Below, piece after piece: positions 41,701-49,336 of a DNA stretch of 64,000 bases (the first letter of the stretch is position 1; every line of letters begins with the position of its first letter). The stretch comes from Toxoplasma gondii ME49 (lineage: Eukaryota > Apicomplexa > Conoidasida > Eucoccidiorida > Sarcocystidae), in assembly GCF_000006565.2 (NCBI RefSeq), contig NC_031470.1:1304954-1368953 (forward strand), given 5' to 3'. The notes under the pieces were generated by a model. The model was not told where the DNA came from. It was given only the letters and a program-made list of their open reading frames with translations, and did no database searches. The position numbers were made by a program, and so were the translations under genes.

Positions 41701-44700
41701 ATGCATCACTCTCTTCTCCCTTTGAGGGCTACGCACTTCAGCACCCGTTGCGCTTTACCATAGGCCGTCTGCTTGGTGTGTAGCTGGCGCATGGAATAGA
41801 GGGGCAGTAAGTGTAAATAGTCTCTTTCCGCATGGATCTGCGTGGTCTGCACTCCTGCAACAATGTCGATTTCCTCCGTCAAGGTTTGCAGACTCTTCGG
41901 GGTCCCGTCGTCCTTTCGAGACTTTCTTGAATGTGGTAGAACGCAACCTCACAGCTGTGGAGAAACCAACGGAGGAAGAAGCCTGCTGCCGTCGGTAGGA
42001 GGGCAGAATGTTTCTACTTCCCTGCACTCGCGTGAATGATCTGCTAAAGACAGGGGAAGAAGGCAGTGAATCCGCCGGTCCAGTTGGCGGCAGGTCTCTT
42101 CGCTTGAACACAAGATAGGCACTTGGCAAATTCAATACTAGTTTTAGAAGTCTGGTGCCAAAACTGTTTGCGTTTGTAAGGGTCTGTGTCTTTTCCAGGA
42201 TGCGGACGCTGCCCCTCCTGAAGGTGACCTAGACCAGAAACTTCGGCATCTGGCGATGGTGCGGTGCCAGAGGGTAATTTGTAAGTTGTGCCGTTTCGTC
42301 CGCTACTTTTCTACGCGTCTGTTGCGGCGTCAAGCCTGGCGACGCGCATCGTCGCGTTACAAATTATTATGCTAATGTTCAGATACAAGAAGGCAGAATT
42401 CAAAGGTGAATACTCCGCAAGTATTCAGTCTACATACATGCGCGTGTAGGTAGTCACCAAACTAGAAACTTCCTGATTTCTTCCTGACGGGCGAGTGACG
42501 AACGCGGGCACCAGAACTCCTAACTTCTTTGCTTTGGAGGTCTCTGATTCTCGGCGTTCACCTGCCATGTATCGGCTCTATCAAGAAGCCAAAGAACCGT
42601 CACTGATTTCTCTCCTCTCTCCCCGGTGTGTTGGGGATGCTCTACAGTGCGCCTAAAGCGGCTAGTGGAGAAAGGCAGCAAGATGGCTCGAAGCCTGTCT
42701 GAGGAGGCTTCTGCCGGTAAGCTTTTTAGAGCGGAAGGAGTTGATTCCTGCGGAAGGTAAACTGGATTTTCAGACCAGCTTTCTTTCCACTGAGAATGTC
42801 TTGGCACTAGTGCATGCAGTGGCACGCTACGTAGGAGTAGCTTTGTCCTGAGGTTCGACGCTCGTCACCTAGACTCCCGGCTTTTGTCGACATAGAGGGG
42901 CTGAAGCCTCTAGACGCGAGCCCCCACGCACTGGAGGTAGCATGAAAGCTTTGTTGATTTCTGTGCACGGAGTTCTATATTCAGTCTCTTTCGCGGAGAG
43001 TCTTTTCTTCCAGAGACATTTCAGGGAACGCCGAGCAGAGACGAACGCTATACATACAAACCTGATGTAGAACATGTGAATCCAGCAGCCAATCAGATGC
43101 CAGGCAACTCAGATCCAGTCTGTCGCCCAGTGTTTGCGTCTTTTCCGTGCCTTGCACATGCATGTGCCAGAGCGTCGCCGTGTCTTCCCCGTGTGTTTAC
43201 GCTGATAACTCGCACTTGCCGTCGGTAAGAGAACGTAAAAGACGCTACTACTGGTGCATTTGCTCCTGGAACGACAAAAGGCCATTTTCTTGTTCCCACC
43301 CGTGAAGCGGCGCACCCTGATGCGTTGCGCTGGACTTCCTCGCATGCGTGTGCAGGTCTGAAATTGTTTCCGCTTGCGATCCATCTCCTCTGCTTTCAGA
43401 GCTGAGACGTCTGCAGAAGGAGGAGAGGGAAAAGGAAGCCGAAAGGCGCGTCGAGCTTGAGCGGGAGCTGCAACAGCACGAACGCGAGAAGGTCGAAGCA
43501 GAAAAACGCCTCGCGGAGTCCCTGGAGTCTCTGCAGGTGTGTGAATCCATCTCGGTCCCGGAGACCCTGATCCGCCCTATGCTACGTGATGCATACGGAC
43601 TGCTGTTTTTTTATCCCTCGTAACAACAGCGATGGAGTAGGACTACTCAGATAGTACTTTGATTACTGCCATCGTACACCGGGAGCAGTCATCTGTGAGA
43701 CAGGACTACGCATCAGCTAGTACCGCTCCGAAGAAAACACACGTCACCGGTCACAAACAAGCCGTGCCTGCGTACGTGTGGCTCTTCTACTCTTGCGCGA
43801 TTTTCCATTGCGGGCGAAGGCAACGGCTCGATCTCATATGCATCCGGAGCTACAATTAACAGATAGGCAGGTCAAAGAATATAACGACAGCAGTCATCCA
43901 TCCGCCTGTATTTCTGCCGCCTGTAAAGTCACGCGTTTGTGCCAAGTCCATCGTCGCTCTTTGTCACTGTTTATGTTGCCTCTCTTGCATTTTCTTTCAT
44001 CAGAGAGAGTGGGAAGAGAGACTGGAGAGGACCCAAGAAGAGGGGCGGGCTCGGCTACGGGAGCTGCAGGAGGCGGCGCGACGCGAAGCTGGACGGAAAG
44101 TAGGCGACCAGAATCTCGGAGCGATAAAGCAGGAAATCTTCGCGAGACACCAGGAGGACGCCACGCGCTTTGATGAGGCCCTCGGTGCTGAGTATTGGAA
44201 GCAAATGAATCGGCTGAGGGAGAGACTGCAGGTGAAGATGATGGCGCGTAAGAGACGCCTGGCGGCCGCAGCGCAGGAACAACTGAGTATAGAAGGGGAC
44301 CGTTTGAAGGAAGCGAGGAACGCCTTCGTTGCACAGCAAGAATCCATCAGTTTTTACGATCCTGACAAACAACGAGAGGTAAGACTCGCAGACGTCCGAC
44401 GGAATAACAGGGAGACACACGGGGGGTGTGGAGGCGACAAGCACGGAAGCATGCACGAAGAAGGTAAAAGACTCCGAACGCGGTTTGTATCTGATGAGGA
44501 CGTCCCCTTACGACGTCTTGAGGGGCTACGCGGCTTTTGCCTCAAATGCTGGGTGTATGCATCACTCGATACATTTGAGTTTCGATGTGAAGGTAAATCA
44601 CCCAGGTGCTGCAGAAAGCTCAGTTCCGAAAAAGCCTCGACTGTCTAGGAAATGCCATATTTCTCTTCCAGGTCGTCTTGCGAATCGGGCGGGCCTGGCG

Positions 44701-45819
44701 AGATGAAGCTCGCCGACGGACAGCACAGAAGAAAGCAAATGCAGAAGCAGATCAAATTGCCACAGAGGACGCCGAACCCCAGGCAGACTTGCCGCCTCTT
44801 CAGAAACTATCAACGTCGGTGCTCAACAAACGCCTTGCAGGAATGCGGTGAGTCTTCGCGATTTCCTAACGTGGTGGCAAAACGATGGTAGTCGTTAGAT
44901 TGAGGGCAAGCACTTGCTGGAATGCTGTGTACATTTCACGTGCGGCAACGGTAAAGTACGTCAGATCTCTTCGGAGTCAGTGACAATTTGTTGTCTAGTT
45001 GGAGTCGAAGGAGTGTGGAGCATGATCCACTCCATCCCGGTGATTGAAGGCAACCTGGGGATTCGCATGGATAATGCAGGCATACTATACACCCGCCAAA
45101 CCGTAGACGGAAATGGAATGATATTCTTTTTGACATAGGATGCGTTTTTCTTTGTCAGTCGTGCGATTGAGGACACCATCGCTGAGATGCACGGTACCAT
45201 GCAGTCGATCTCAACGACAGATGGTCGGCGAAGCACATCGAGCCGGCCCACTATTCACCAATTTGAGAGTCTTGTTGATGCAACGGGTCAAATAAGTCAG
45301 GTGAGCAGGAGTCTATCTGCTGTGAGATTGCCTACCACCTAAATGCTGCTCCCAGCCTTTGACCAGTACAAAGCGGAAATGTGCAACACTACGGTGTGTA
45401 TCCTTTATGGCAATATCCAGACCTGCACCTCACACAAGCCACCACAGCAAGGCGCCCCTTCACTTTTATCGTCGTGTGTAGTACAGAGCACTACTGTCAA
45501 CGAAGAAACATCCAGAGGCCGTTAGTCACTCGATCCATCAACTTCTGTTTTGCGGTACCCCAACGTTGGTCCTCTTTTCACTGGTTTCTGTGGGGGTCGC
45601 CTATCTTAAAAATAGTTATGGATCCACTCCGCCGATTCGTTTGGTGTCTCCTCTCCAGTTTAAGTTAAGGTATCCTTTGTTCGCAGCTTGTGCCCTGACA
45701 TTCATGCGCAGCGCATTATATTCGGTGATATGAGATATCTCTGGTTGCCAGTCCTAACGCATCAGGGAACGAACAGTTTTGCGGAAAAGGAAAAGCAAAC
45801 GCAACTCTTGTTCAAGTGA
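374..45819 (+). CDS. Giant GCC2/GCC3-domain type I membrane protein with coiled-coil tail, about 4,994 aa, 60 candidate exons
   Basis: This entry is a spliced gene model read directly from the sequence. Exon phases agree across all 59 junctions, and a TGA stop lies at 45817-45819. Layout by residue: 1-543 is a Cys-poor N-terminal region with a hydrophobic segment at 53-66. About 544-3220 are cysteine modules of the GCC2/GCC3 (ephrin-receptor-like) family with dozens of C-P-x-G-x-Y/F-C motifs. About 3220-3524 hold a different Cys module and a juxtamembrane beta-rich region. About 3553-3574 form one hydrophobic helix, and 3575-4994 are a charged, coiled-coil-like cytoplasmic tail. GCC2/GCC3 proteins of apicomplexans include the CRMP family, implicated in rhoptry secretion in Toxoplasma and host-cell or tissue interactions in Plasmodium. 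CRMPs have several transmembrane helices, whereas this protein shows one, so a CRMP label is not justified. Function is unknown; surface or secretory-organelle location is inferred. Weakest parts are the exon 1 donor, exon 34, the exon 42 end, 32940-33651, and exon 47. Confidence 0.85.
2803..5695 (+). CDS. Exons 2-6: divergent cysteine-rich modules opening the ectodomain
   Basis: The exons are 2803-3005, 3408-3828, 4482-4678, 5216-5346 and 5462-5695. Exon 2 opens with CQPGTLRALAGTSCLPC, the first GCC2/GCC3-like unit. Exon 3 carries CMLCPVNHKC, CRYCPKNHDC and CPFGQVSDK. Exon 4 uses an acceptor inside the longer open frame (after 4481). The earlier TAG acceptor at 4463 would create a stop at the junction. 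Its GTGAGA donor after 4678 gives the phase needed for exon 5. Exon 5 is Cys-poor (IPNVNACGVIYKVNAKFSTR) and is chosen because it alone fits both neighbours. Exon 6 restores the pattern with DSGYCPRGSLSDC and KCSEGHIIYGRTCY. Cys spacing is less regular here than downstream, suggesting diverged or distinct modules. Confidence 0.7.
6345..10629 (+). CDS. Exons 7-13: GCC2/GCC3 modules
   Basis: The exons are 6345-6529, 7222-7307, 7669-7948, 8381-8484, 8955-9157, 10078-10134 and 10431-10629. Diagnostic strings include VCPEGHYCPVPS (exon 7), SCLPGTYAPTAV (8), CPKGHYCPAQGLS (9), SCLPCPLGYACDG (10), CKPCPGGSFCEIG (11) and CSRGYYCPAGST (13). Exon 12 is only 57 bases (SSVSRDSITTAPGGFWLDA). It is supported by a good acceptor and a GTAAGT donor, with phase 0 on both sides. 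The long intron 9158-10077 holds no further frame that I can support. Confidence 0.85.
11151..16261 (+). CDS. Exons 14-19: dense tandem GCC2/GCC3 repeats
   Basis: The exons are 11151-11430, 12227-12613, 13417-13720, 14098-14344, 14979-15380 and 15674-16261. This is the most regular part of the ectodomain. Near-periodic units follow C-P-x-G-T-Y/F...C-x-x-C-P-x-G-x-x-C, for example CPPGFYCPEGST, CPAGGFCPEGAT, CPAGTFCPEAS, CPPGYKCPSR and CPAGYYCPQGSA. Exon 19 (588 bases) is the longest ectodomain exon after exon 1. Exons 18 and 19 begin and end in phase 1, so each could be duplicated or skipped without a frameshift. An open frame running past the exon 16 donor (13721 onward) loses the Cys pattern at once, supporting the donor at that point. 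Confidence 0.92.
12817..12834. repeat. (TA)n microsatellite
   Basis: A short TA run lies in the intron between exons 15 and 16 of the giant gene. Confidence 0.9.
16759..20651 (+). CDS. Exons 20-25: GCC2/GCC3 modules
   Basis: The exons are 16759-17133, 17618-17665, 18105-18244, 18871-18947, 19489-19884 and 20293-20651. Diagnostic strings include CPKGYYCPAGTRVPLPC, HFCPSGSRVPEACPPG (the whole of 48-base exon 21), CPGGRYCSGRG, LCPEGHYCLEG, CPPGHFCPAS and CLGYVCPEG-like units. Exon 20 could instead start at 16639, which adds 40 codons in the same frame. Exons 20 and 21 are symmetric phase 1 exons. Confidence 0.87.
21065..25264 (+). CDS. Exons 26-33: GCC2/GCC3 modules
   Basis: The exons are 21065-21211, 21494-21651, 22123-22351, 22843-22893, 23307-23652, 24159-24309, 24624-24752 and 25099-25264. 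Diagnostic strings include ACPAGSYCPPGSV, GPCDAGTWCKRK, GPCQAGFFCKEG, ACPPGYYSDEEG (exon 29, 51 bases), CKPCPAGSLCPGG, CPPGHFCPRGA, CPPGYYCPEDT and CPTGYFCGAG. Exons 31 and 32 use GTGCGT donors. The intron before exon 28 contains a C-rich tract. Confidence 0.88.
22045..22066. repeat. C-rich homopolymer tract
   Basis: An almost pure C run broken by one T lies about 55 bases upstream of the exon 28 acceptor, within its pyrimidine-rich region. Confidence 0.9.
24938..24958. repeat. (TA)n microsatellite
   Basis: A TA run lies in the intron between exons 32 and 33 of the giant gene. Confidence 0.9.
25567..25593 (+). CDS. Exon 34 candidate: 27-base in-frame microexon
   Basis: A TTCCAG acceptor and a GTATGT donor flank 27 bases reading LWNQHESG. 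Both flanks are phase 1, so including or skipping it keeps the frame. Skipping it joins exon 33 to exon 35 as CPPG-IVC, which fits the family's C-P-x-G-x-x-C pattern better. It may therefore be an alternative cassette or not an exon at all. Confidence 0.35.
25966..29407 (+). CDS. Exons 35-39: last GCC2/GCC3 repeats and a distinct membrane-proximal Cys module
   Basis: The exons are 25966-26234, 27097-27223, 27507-27706, 28529-28653 and 29023-29407. Exons 35-37 keep the GCC pattern (CPAGTFCPRGTSTPRTC, CEPCPVATYSDRPG, VCPPGYYCLEGAS). Exon 38 changes to CTKCGEHAV and CTCLGISRFYQ. Exon 39 has a new spacing: CEAKLYPRC, ECGESCRGGSG, VCQCADGP and CTSTCKEQLP, followed by Cys-poor sequence. Together these mark the end of the repeat array. 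The intron 26235-27096 carries a TA-rich microsatellite. The intron 27707-28528 shows nothing else that I can support. Confidence 0.85.
26750..26845. repeat. TA/TAGA-type degenerate microsatellite
   Basis: Interrupted TA, TAGA and CATA units form an AT-rich stretch in the intron between exons 35 and 36. Confidence 0.8.
29860..29946. repeat. TA-rich microsatellite
   Basis: Imperfect ATAC/GTAT units surround a pure TA run at about 29903-29927, in the intron between exons 39 and 40. Confidence 0.85.
30022..30897 (+). CDS. Exons 40-41: juxtamembrane extracellular domain, beta-rich
   Basis: The exons are 30022-30348 and 30698-30897, both beginning in phase 0. Exon 40 ends with STIIWELKDGVYPVYHK. 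Exon 41 continues ESLMNTHPAMDDGPFRELAQ and then PQFFAYTFLVAGSFVFAAS, followed by a run of hydrophobic strand-like residues up to PDGVRCP. The alternation of aromatic and aliphatic residues suggests a small beta-sandwich just outside the membrane. From memory, similar W...YPVY...F-Y-x-F...G-x-Y-V-F segments occur before the membrane in ciliate GCC2/GCC3 proteins. That comparison is recollection and was not checked. Confidence 0.75.
31022..31113. repeat. Compound (TA)n microsatellite with duplicated block
   Basis: Long TA runs are interrupted twice by the same ACATATATATTTACATATAT block, showing that a compound unit was duplicated. It lies in the intron between exons 41 and 42. Confidence 0.9.
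31558..31909 (+). CDS. Exon 42: transmembrane segment and start of the cytoplasmic tail
   Basis: After a short stalk (ILGVTTASQRLMTEPNW) comes the only long hydrophobic helix of the ectodomain-tail boundary, VVFLGVFAVAACCLLAFYAV, followed by WRCRHS, whose basic residues fit the cytoplasmic side. The acceptor after 31557 supplies the one base needed by exon 41. The frame stays open to 32188. A GTGCGA donor after 31909 and a weaker one after 32185 both give the phase 0 required by exon 43. I prefer 31909 because the same GTGCGN donor type is used at exons 31, 32 and 43. Confidence 0.8.
32468..33948 (+). CDS. Exons 43-45: proximal cytoplasmic tail
   Basis: The exons are 32468-32572, 32838-32939 and 33652-33948, all phase 0 on both sides. 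Exon 43 reads SPSDDAPIIPLKDAADAL and exon 44 VMFEKLLDFGNILKRLVEDE, an amphipathic helix. Exon 45 encodes about 99 residues (starting LERILRRTRQTLLLLPNEHM) with helical character and no recognised domain. Between 32940 and 33651 more coding sequence is possible. Exon 44 stays open to a GTGCGT donor after 33038. A small phase 0 exon (about 33243-33306) and an open frame at about 33400-33600 are also present. Confidence 0.65.
32716..32773. repeat. (TA)n followed by (GTAT)n microsatellite
   Basis: About 36 bases of pure TA are followed by a GTAT tetranucleotide run, in the intron between exons 43 and 44. Confidence 0.92.
34651..36649 (+). CDS. Exons 46-48: coiled-coil tail, first part
   Basis: The exons are 34651-34988, 35804-35954 and 36143-36649. 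Exon 46 reads VLGKLEKLLEGNDPLEENSD onward and is strongly helical and charged. Exon 48 (169 codons) contains LLDQIRQQLAAALKEMKQLL and KHTEEKQRLKRWS, typical heptad-like coiled coil. Exon 47 is inferred: it is needed to bridge the phase 2 end of exon 46 and the phase 0 start of exon 48. It has an acceptor after 35803 and three GT sites (after 35942, 35951, 35954) that all give phase 0. The rest of 34989-36142 shows no supported frame. Confidence 0.72.
37159..41542 (+). CDS. Exons 49-53: coiled-coil tail, middle part
   Basis: The exons are 37159-37463, 38314-38464, 39235-39459, 40050-40271 and 40919-41542. All encode Glu/Gln/Arg/Lys/Leu-rich helical sequence, for example RMEYQLLEASSREDHEIHSD (49), EKEVLRQLEVQKTVEADDEF (51), AIRDQRRQAMGKYVMRVRKL (52) and ALKAELRRELEAIDEEIKRH (53). 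Exon 53 (208 codons) is the longest tail exon. It ends with an acidic stretch (NTDGFEEDNK) before a GTAGGT donor. Introns of about 590 to 850 bases separate these exons, and I see no RNA gene or second ORF in them. Confidence 0.87.
42199..45819 (+). CDS. Exons 54-60: coiled-coil tail, C-terminus
   Basis: The exons are 42199-42280, 42648-42716, 43400-43536, 44004-44378, 44672-44847, 45159-45300 and 45766-45819. Exon 54 must use the GTAAGT donor after 42280 to match exon 55. Exons 56 and 57 form a nearly uninterrupted charged helix (ELRRLQKEEREKEAERRVEL; REWEERLERTQEEGRARL). Exon 59 contains AIEDTIAEMHGTMQSISTTD. Exon 60 reads GTNSFAEKEKQTQLLFK and then TGA at 45817. A stop in a different frame near 45906 would be reached only if exon 59 ended in another phase, which it does not. 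Confidence 0.85.
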
Positions 45820-48800
45820 CTTTGGCACGGCCACAAGGACGCACACACATCCCGGATACCTTGCGACGGATTCCCCTGCTTCGGCAGGACCTGGACTCAA
45901 ACCAGTAAAATTACTCGTGTGTTTTTTTGTGTTGGCTTCGTTTTCTCCTTGCAGCTACTTCAAAACCTGGAAAAACTGAGCGGCGTGTACTCTTCTATTA
46001 TGCACAACTAAGAAAACACCAGGGAGTGCTAGGCGTCCATGCCTCCGCCCCCCCGCCTTTTGACTGGGGAACCGACGTCTCGGCTTACTGCCTTACAGTG
46101 TTTCCTACAACAAACTTGATATCACGACACCTGCTTGTGCCGTATAAAGCGATGAATCAGTCCCTGCTGGTGCCTCACATCTAACCCGCGAGTACAAGAC
46201 ACCAAGAGGAGAGAAATCGACTCGCTCTGTTGACTTCCAGTGTGAGAGGCCATCAGGTCACCGGAAAGCGGTGAAGAGTTACCATATCGTCCGTACAAAG
46301 CCGTCACCTGGGATGACTGTTCATTAGGGGCTGCCTGTGAATCAATCATGCGAATTTCATGGATACCGTCTGCAGTTTAACCCCTACTGCTGGGCGTTGC
46401 TGCCTCGACACATTGTAAACACATGACTGCACATGGTCCCGCGAAGGACTTACAAAATGTACCTTAACATTTACACACAGTTCGGCAGTATCTCACCAGC
46501 AGTCCATGTACAGGAAACCCCGTGCAGACTGGCTGAACCAAGCGTTCGCGTCATTTCATGAGTTGAGTTCGCGTGACGGATCTCAGGTGGGAAGCAATTC
46601 TTGAACGCCGTTTGTCCTGCTTTGTCTAATTCATAAAATGCAAATGTTTTGAGCTTGCGGATTAGGGAGTCTCCTGTCTCTATCTTTTCCTTTCTGAAGG
46701 AATGGTGTTTTCTATACTAAAGTGCTCTTACGTTTACGCTCGTTTGCCTACACGCCATTGGCGAGGGTCGTGGGCATCCGGAAGTCACATTGATTCGCCA
46801 GTCTTCACATGTGCATGTACGACGCCTAGCAGGAATCTATAAAAGACCTACTCCAGTTCTCTTACCACCGCTAATTATTGAAGACGATGTCTGAACCGAT
46901 GCCAAAAACGTTAATGACCGTGGTGAATCCAAATGCACAGATCAATCCTCAGACTCTAGCCACGTCCCGCCCACAATATTCTCTTGCATCCGGTCCGACG
47001 CGTCCAATTCTGTCTTGCCTGACTTAATGTAGCGAGTCTTGTCCCCCTATATGTGCGTCCGCACTTTATGGTTCGCCAAACGCAGTTTGTAAACCCAACT
47101 ATCCGCGCAGTTCAGGCCACACCGCCTTTATACTCTGCTTAACTGTCGCATGCTGCACTGACCATTTTGTCGTCCACTGCAAAATTCCACCCGCTGAGTT
47201 TTAAGTTCATCGGCCTACCTTATTTCGTTTGAACTGTTTCCTGACGAACGGCGACGAATTTCGCCTCTCGCTGGAGATTCGTCGCTTTACAAGTTTCAGT
47301 CATCACTCCCTCATGAACAGTATCCGTGACCACAGCGCTTTAGCGTACGCATACCCACAGCCACACGATGACAAGAGGAACACGGAACAAACGACAATGA
47401 AACGTCACCGGGCCACCGTCGCGTACCCCTACGATCGCTTTTCGCGGGCGAATCACGGCAGAAGCTTTTCTGCAGACATAAGCATTCTTGCATACAAATA
47501 ACTGCACACGGAACGCGTTACTCCTTCGGAAACGGACAAAGCGGAATGGAGGCCTTATCCACTCTACCCTTTACATCAGCCCGCGGGAGGCTTAAAATTC
47601 ATACTCTTTTTCTCCTTCGTGCAGTTATTCGGTGTAATTCTGCAGGCTTGACAAGAACTAGCAGACCCCCGAAAAGAGCAGCAGTGGACATGGGCCATAC
47701 TGCGGTGAAGAACTGTTCGGATCACGACGCTGATTTGACAACTCAGAAAGCGGTTACTCGCCCCCTGTGTGGAATTCACAATTTGTGGGGAGCGACAAGC
47801 TGCAATGCCCAACAAGGAAAACGTGAAAAAACAGCCAAACGTCTTCACTAAAATCCTCCATTTCCCTTCAGGGCGTTTGTGGCCACAGACACACCTACAC
47901 CTTTTCACATACTCACAGCCGTTTCATGAACATTTCTTCCGTGCATAGACATTGTTACATTCTTATCGTACGGCACGTGAAAGCGAACCGTCCAGAGGAC
48001 GATAACGACTCGTTCGCTGATTATAAACTGAAAACCCATCTCTAAGACTGTGCAGGGACGGCAGTCCAAAACAACTTGATTACGGCAGAAAAACAAGTAT
48101 GTTCAAACATGTTTCTGCACAGAGTTCTATCACATGCATATATACATATATATAAATTTATTTACATTTACACGCGCAGTGGTATCATGTCGCTGACAAA
48201 TGTTGCCAAGCATCGCAGCAACAAAGCGCATGAACCACGATGACTTTGAGACTCGGGACCGTTTTATATCTCTGCTGCTCTTGCATATTTCGTGTTGTTG
48301 CCCTTTGTTGTCGCATTTGTTTTTTTCGCGTTGCACGCTGTCCACTGTCTCAGGTGTTTCGAGTCCAGGAAATCCGGAAGAGAGAAAACGAAGACGGAGT
48401 ATCCAAATTTGGAAGAACATCTCTTTTCATTCGCAGGCCTTCTCCGCTGCAGACGCAGTGCCGGGCATCAGTGGATTCGGTGGGGGTAGGCCAATACATG
48501 GTTCTCTAATCCTGAACAACAGGTGCAAGATGAGAGAGGCAAAATCGGAGAAAAACAAACACTTGCATGGCACCCGCTAAATGTGAGACTCGAGTTGAAG
48601 GCAGCATGCGTGGTTTCTCTTTTACACCTTCCAGCAAAAACGCCTGTCGACAGTTTTTGCGTGGCTTAAGTCCCAAGAAAACAGACCATTTGCGCGGGGG
48701 TGCTGCTGCGGAATCGTCACCTTTCGTATATATGCATTCTACACTTACACACACAGTACCGATCATAGGGTTCGTCCTTCCACTTTGTCATATCGTACCT

Positions 48801-49336
48801 GAGGGGTATTGCCTAGCACGCTTCCTACGAAACTGACGTATCCCTCCGCATCGGCTATGTTTTTCGCGTGATCTACGGACTATTTACGACCCATAAACGC
48901 ACTCCCAGACACACAAGTATAAACATGGACTCCAAGTAAATACAAGTCGTTGAATTCCGATAACATATCTTCGTTTATCTGAGCAAAACACAAAAAATGA
49001 GTATATAAAAAAACTGTAGACACATATGTCTGTGCGTGGAACACTGGTTACAAACAACGTTTTCCAGATACCCTTCCGCCCCAGCAGTTAGGCCTTGCTT
49101 GTCCTATCCTCTCCTGTCATCCTCAGTTGGAAATGACTTCAGGAGCAGGAGATTACACAAGTATCGATGCGGTCGAACCGAAAATGTGCTTTCGTTGAAG
49201 GGCAGCTGGTGTTTCGATCATCAGTTTCATTTGCCCTTGAACTTCTCATTTGCCCTTTGGTGTGCCGTTTTCCTTTCGGATTTCCGTTCGCTTTTGAGCT
49301 TTCGTAGCAGTGTCGGTCGTTCCTTACCATGTCTTT
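45820..49336. other. Convergent intergenic region with the 3' UTRs of both genes
   Basis: The 3.5 kb between the stop of the giant gene (+) and the stop of the kinase gene (-) holds only short open frames on both strands. The longest have about 100-126 codons, without domains, Cys pattern or splice context. I read it as two 3' UTRs meeting, with no further gene that I can support. Poly(A) positions cannot be set from the sequence alone. Confidence 0.6.

Noticed and set aside
374..45819. Assignment to CRMP family members by name
   Set aside because: The GCC2/GCC3 repeats match the family, but only one transmembrane helix is visible and the coiled-coil tail is not a known CRMP feature.
47229..48766. 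Several short frames between the convergent genes as possible small genes
   Set aside because: They are short, mutually overlapping, without domains and without splice or codon-use support. A 3' UTR explanation is simpler.
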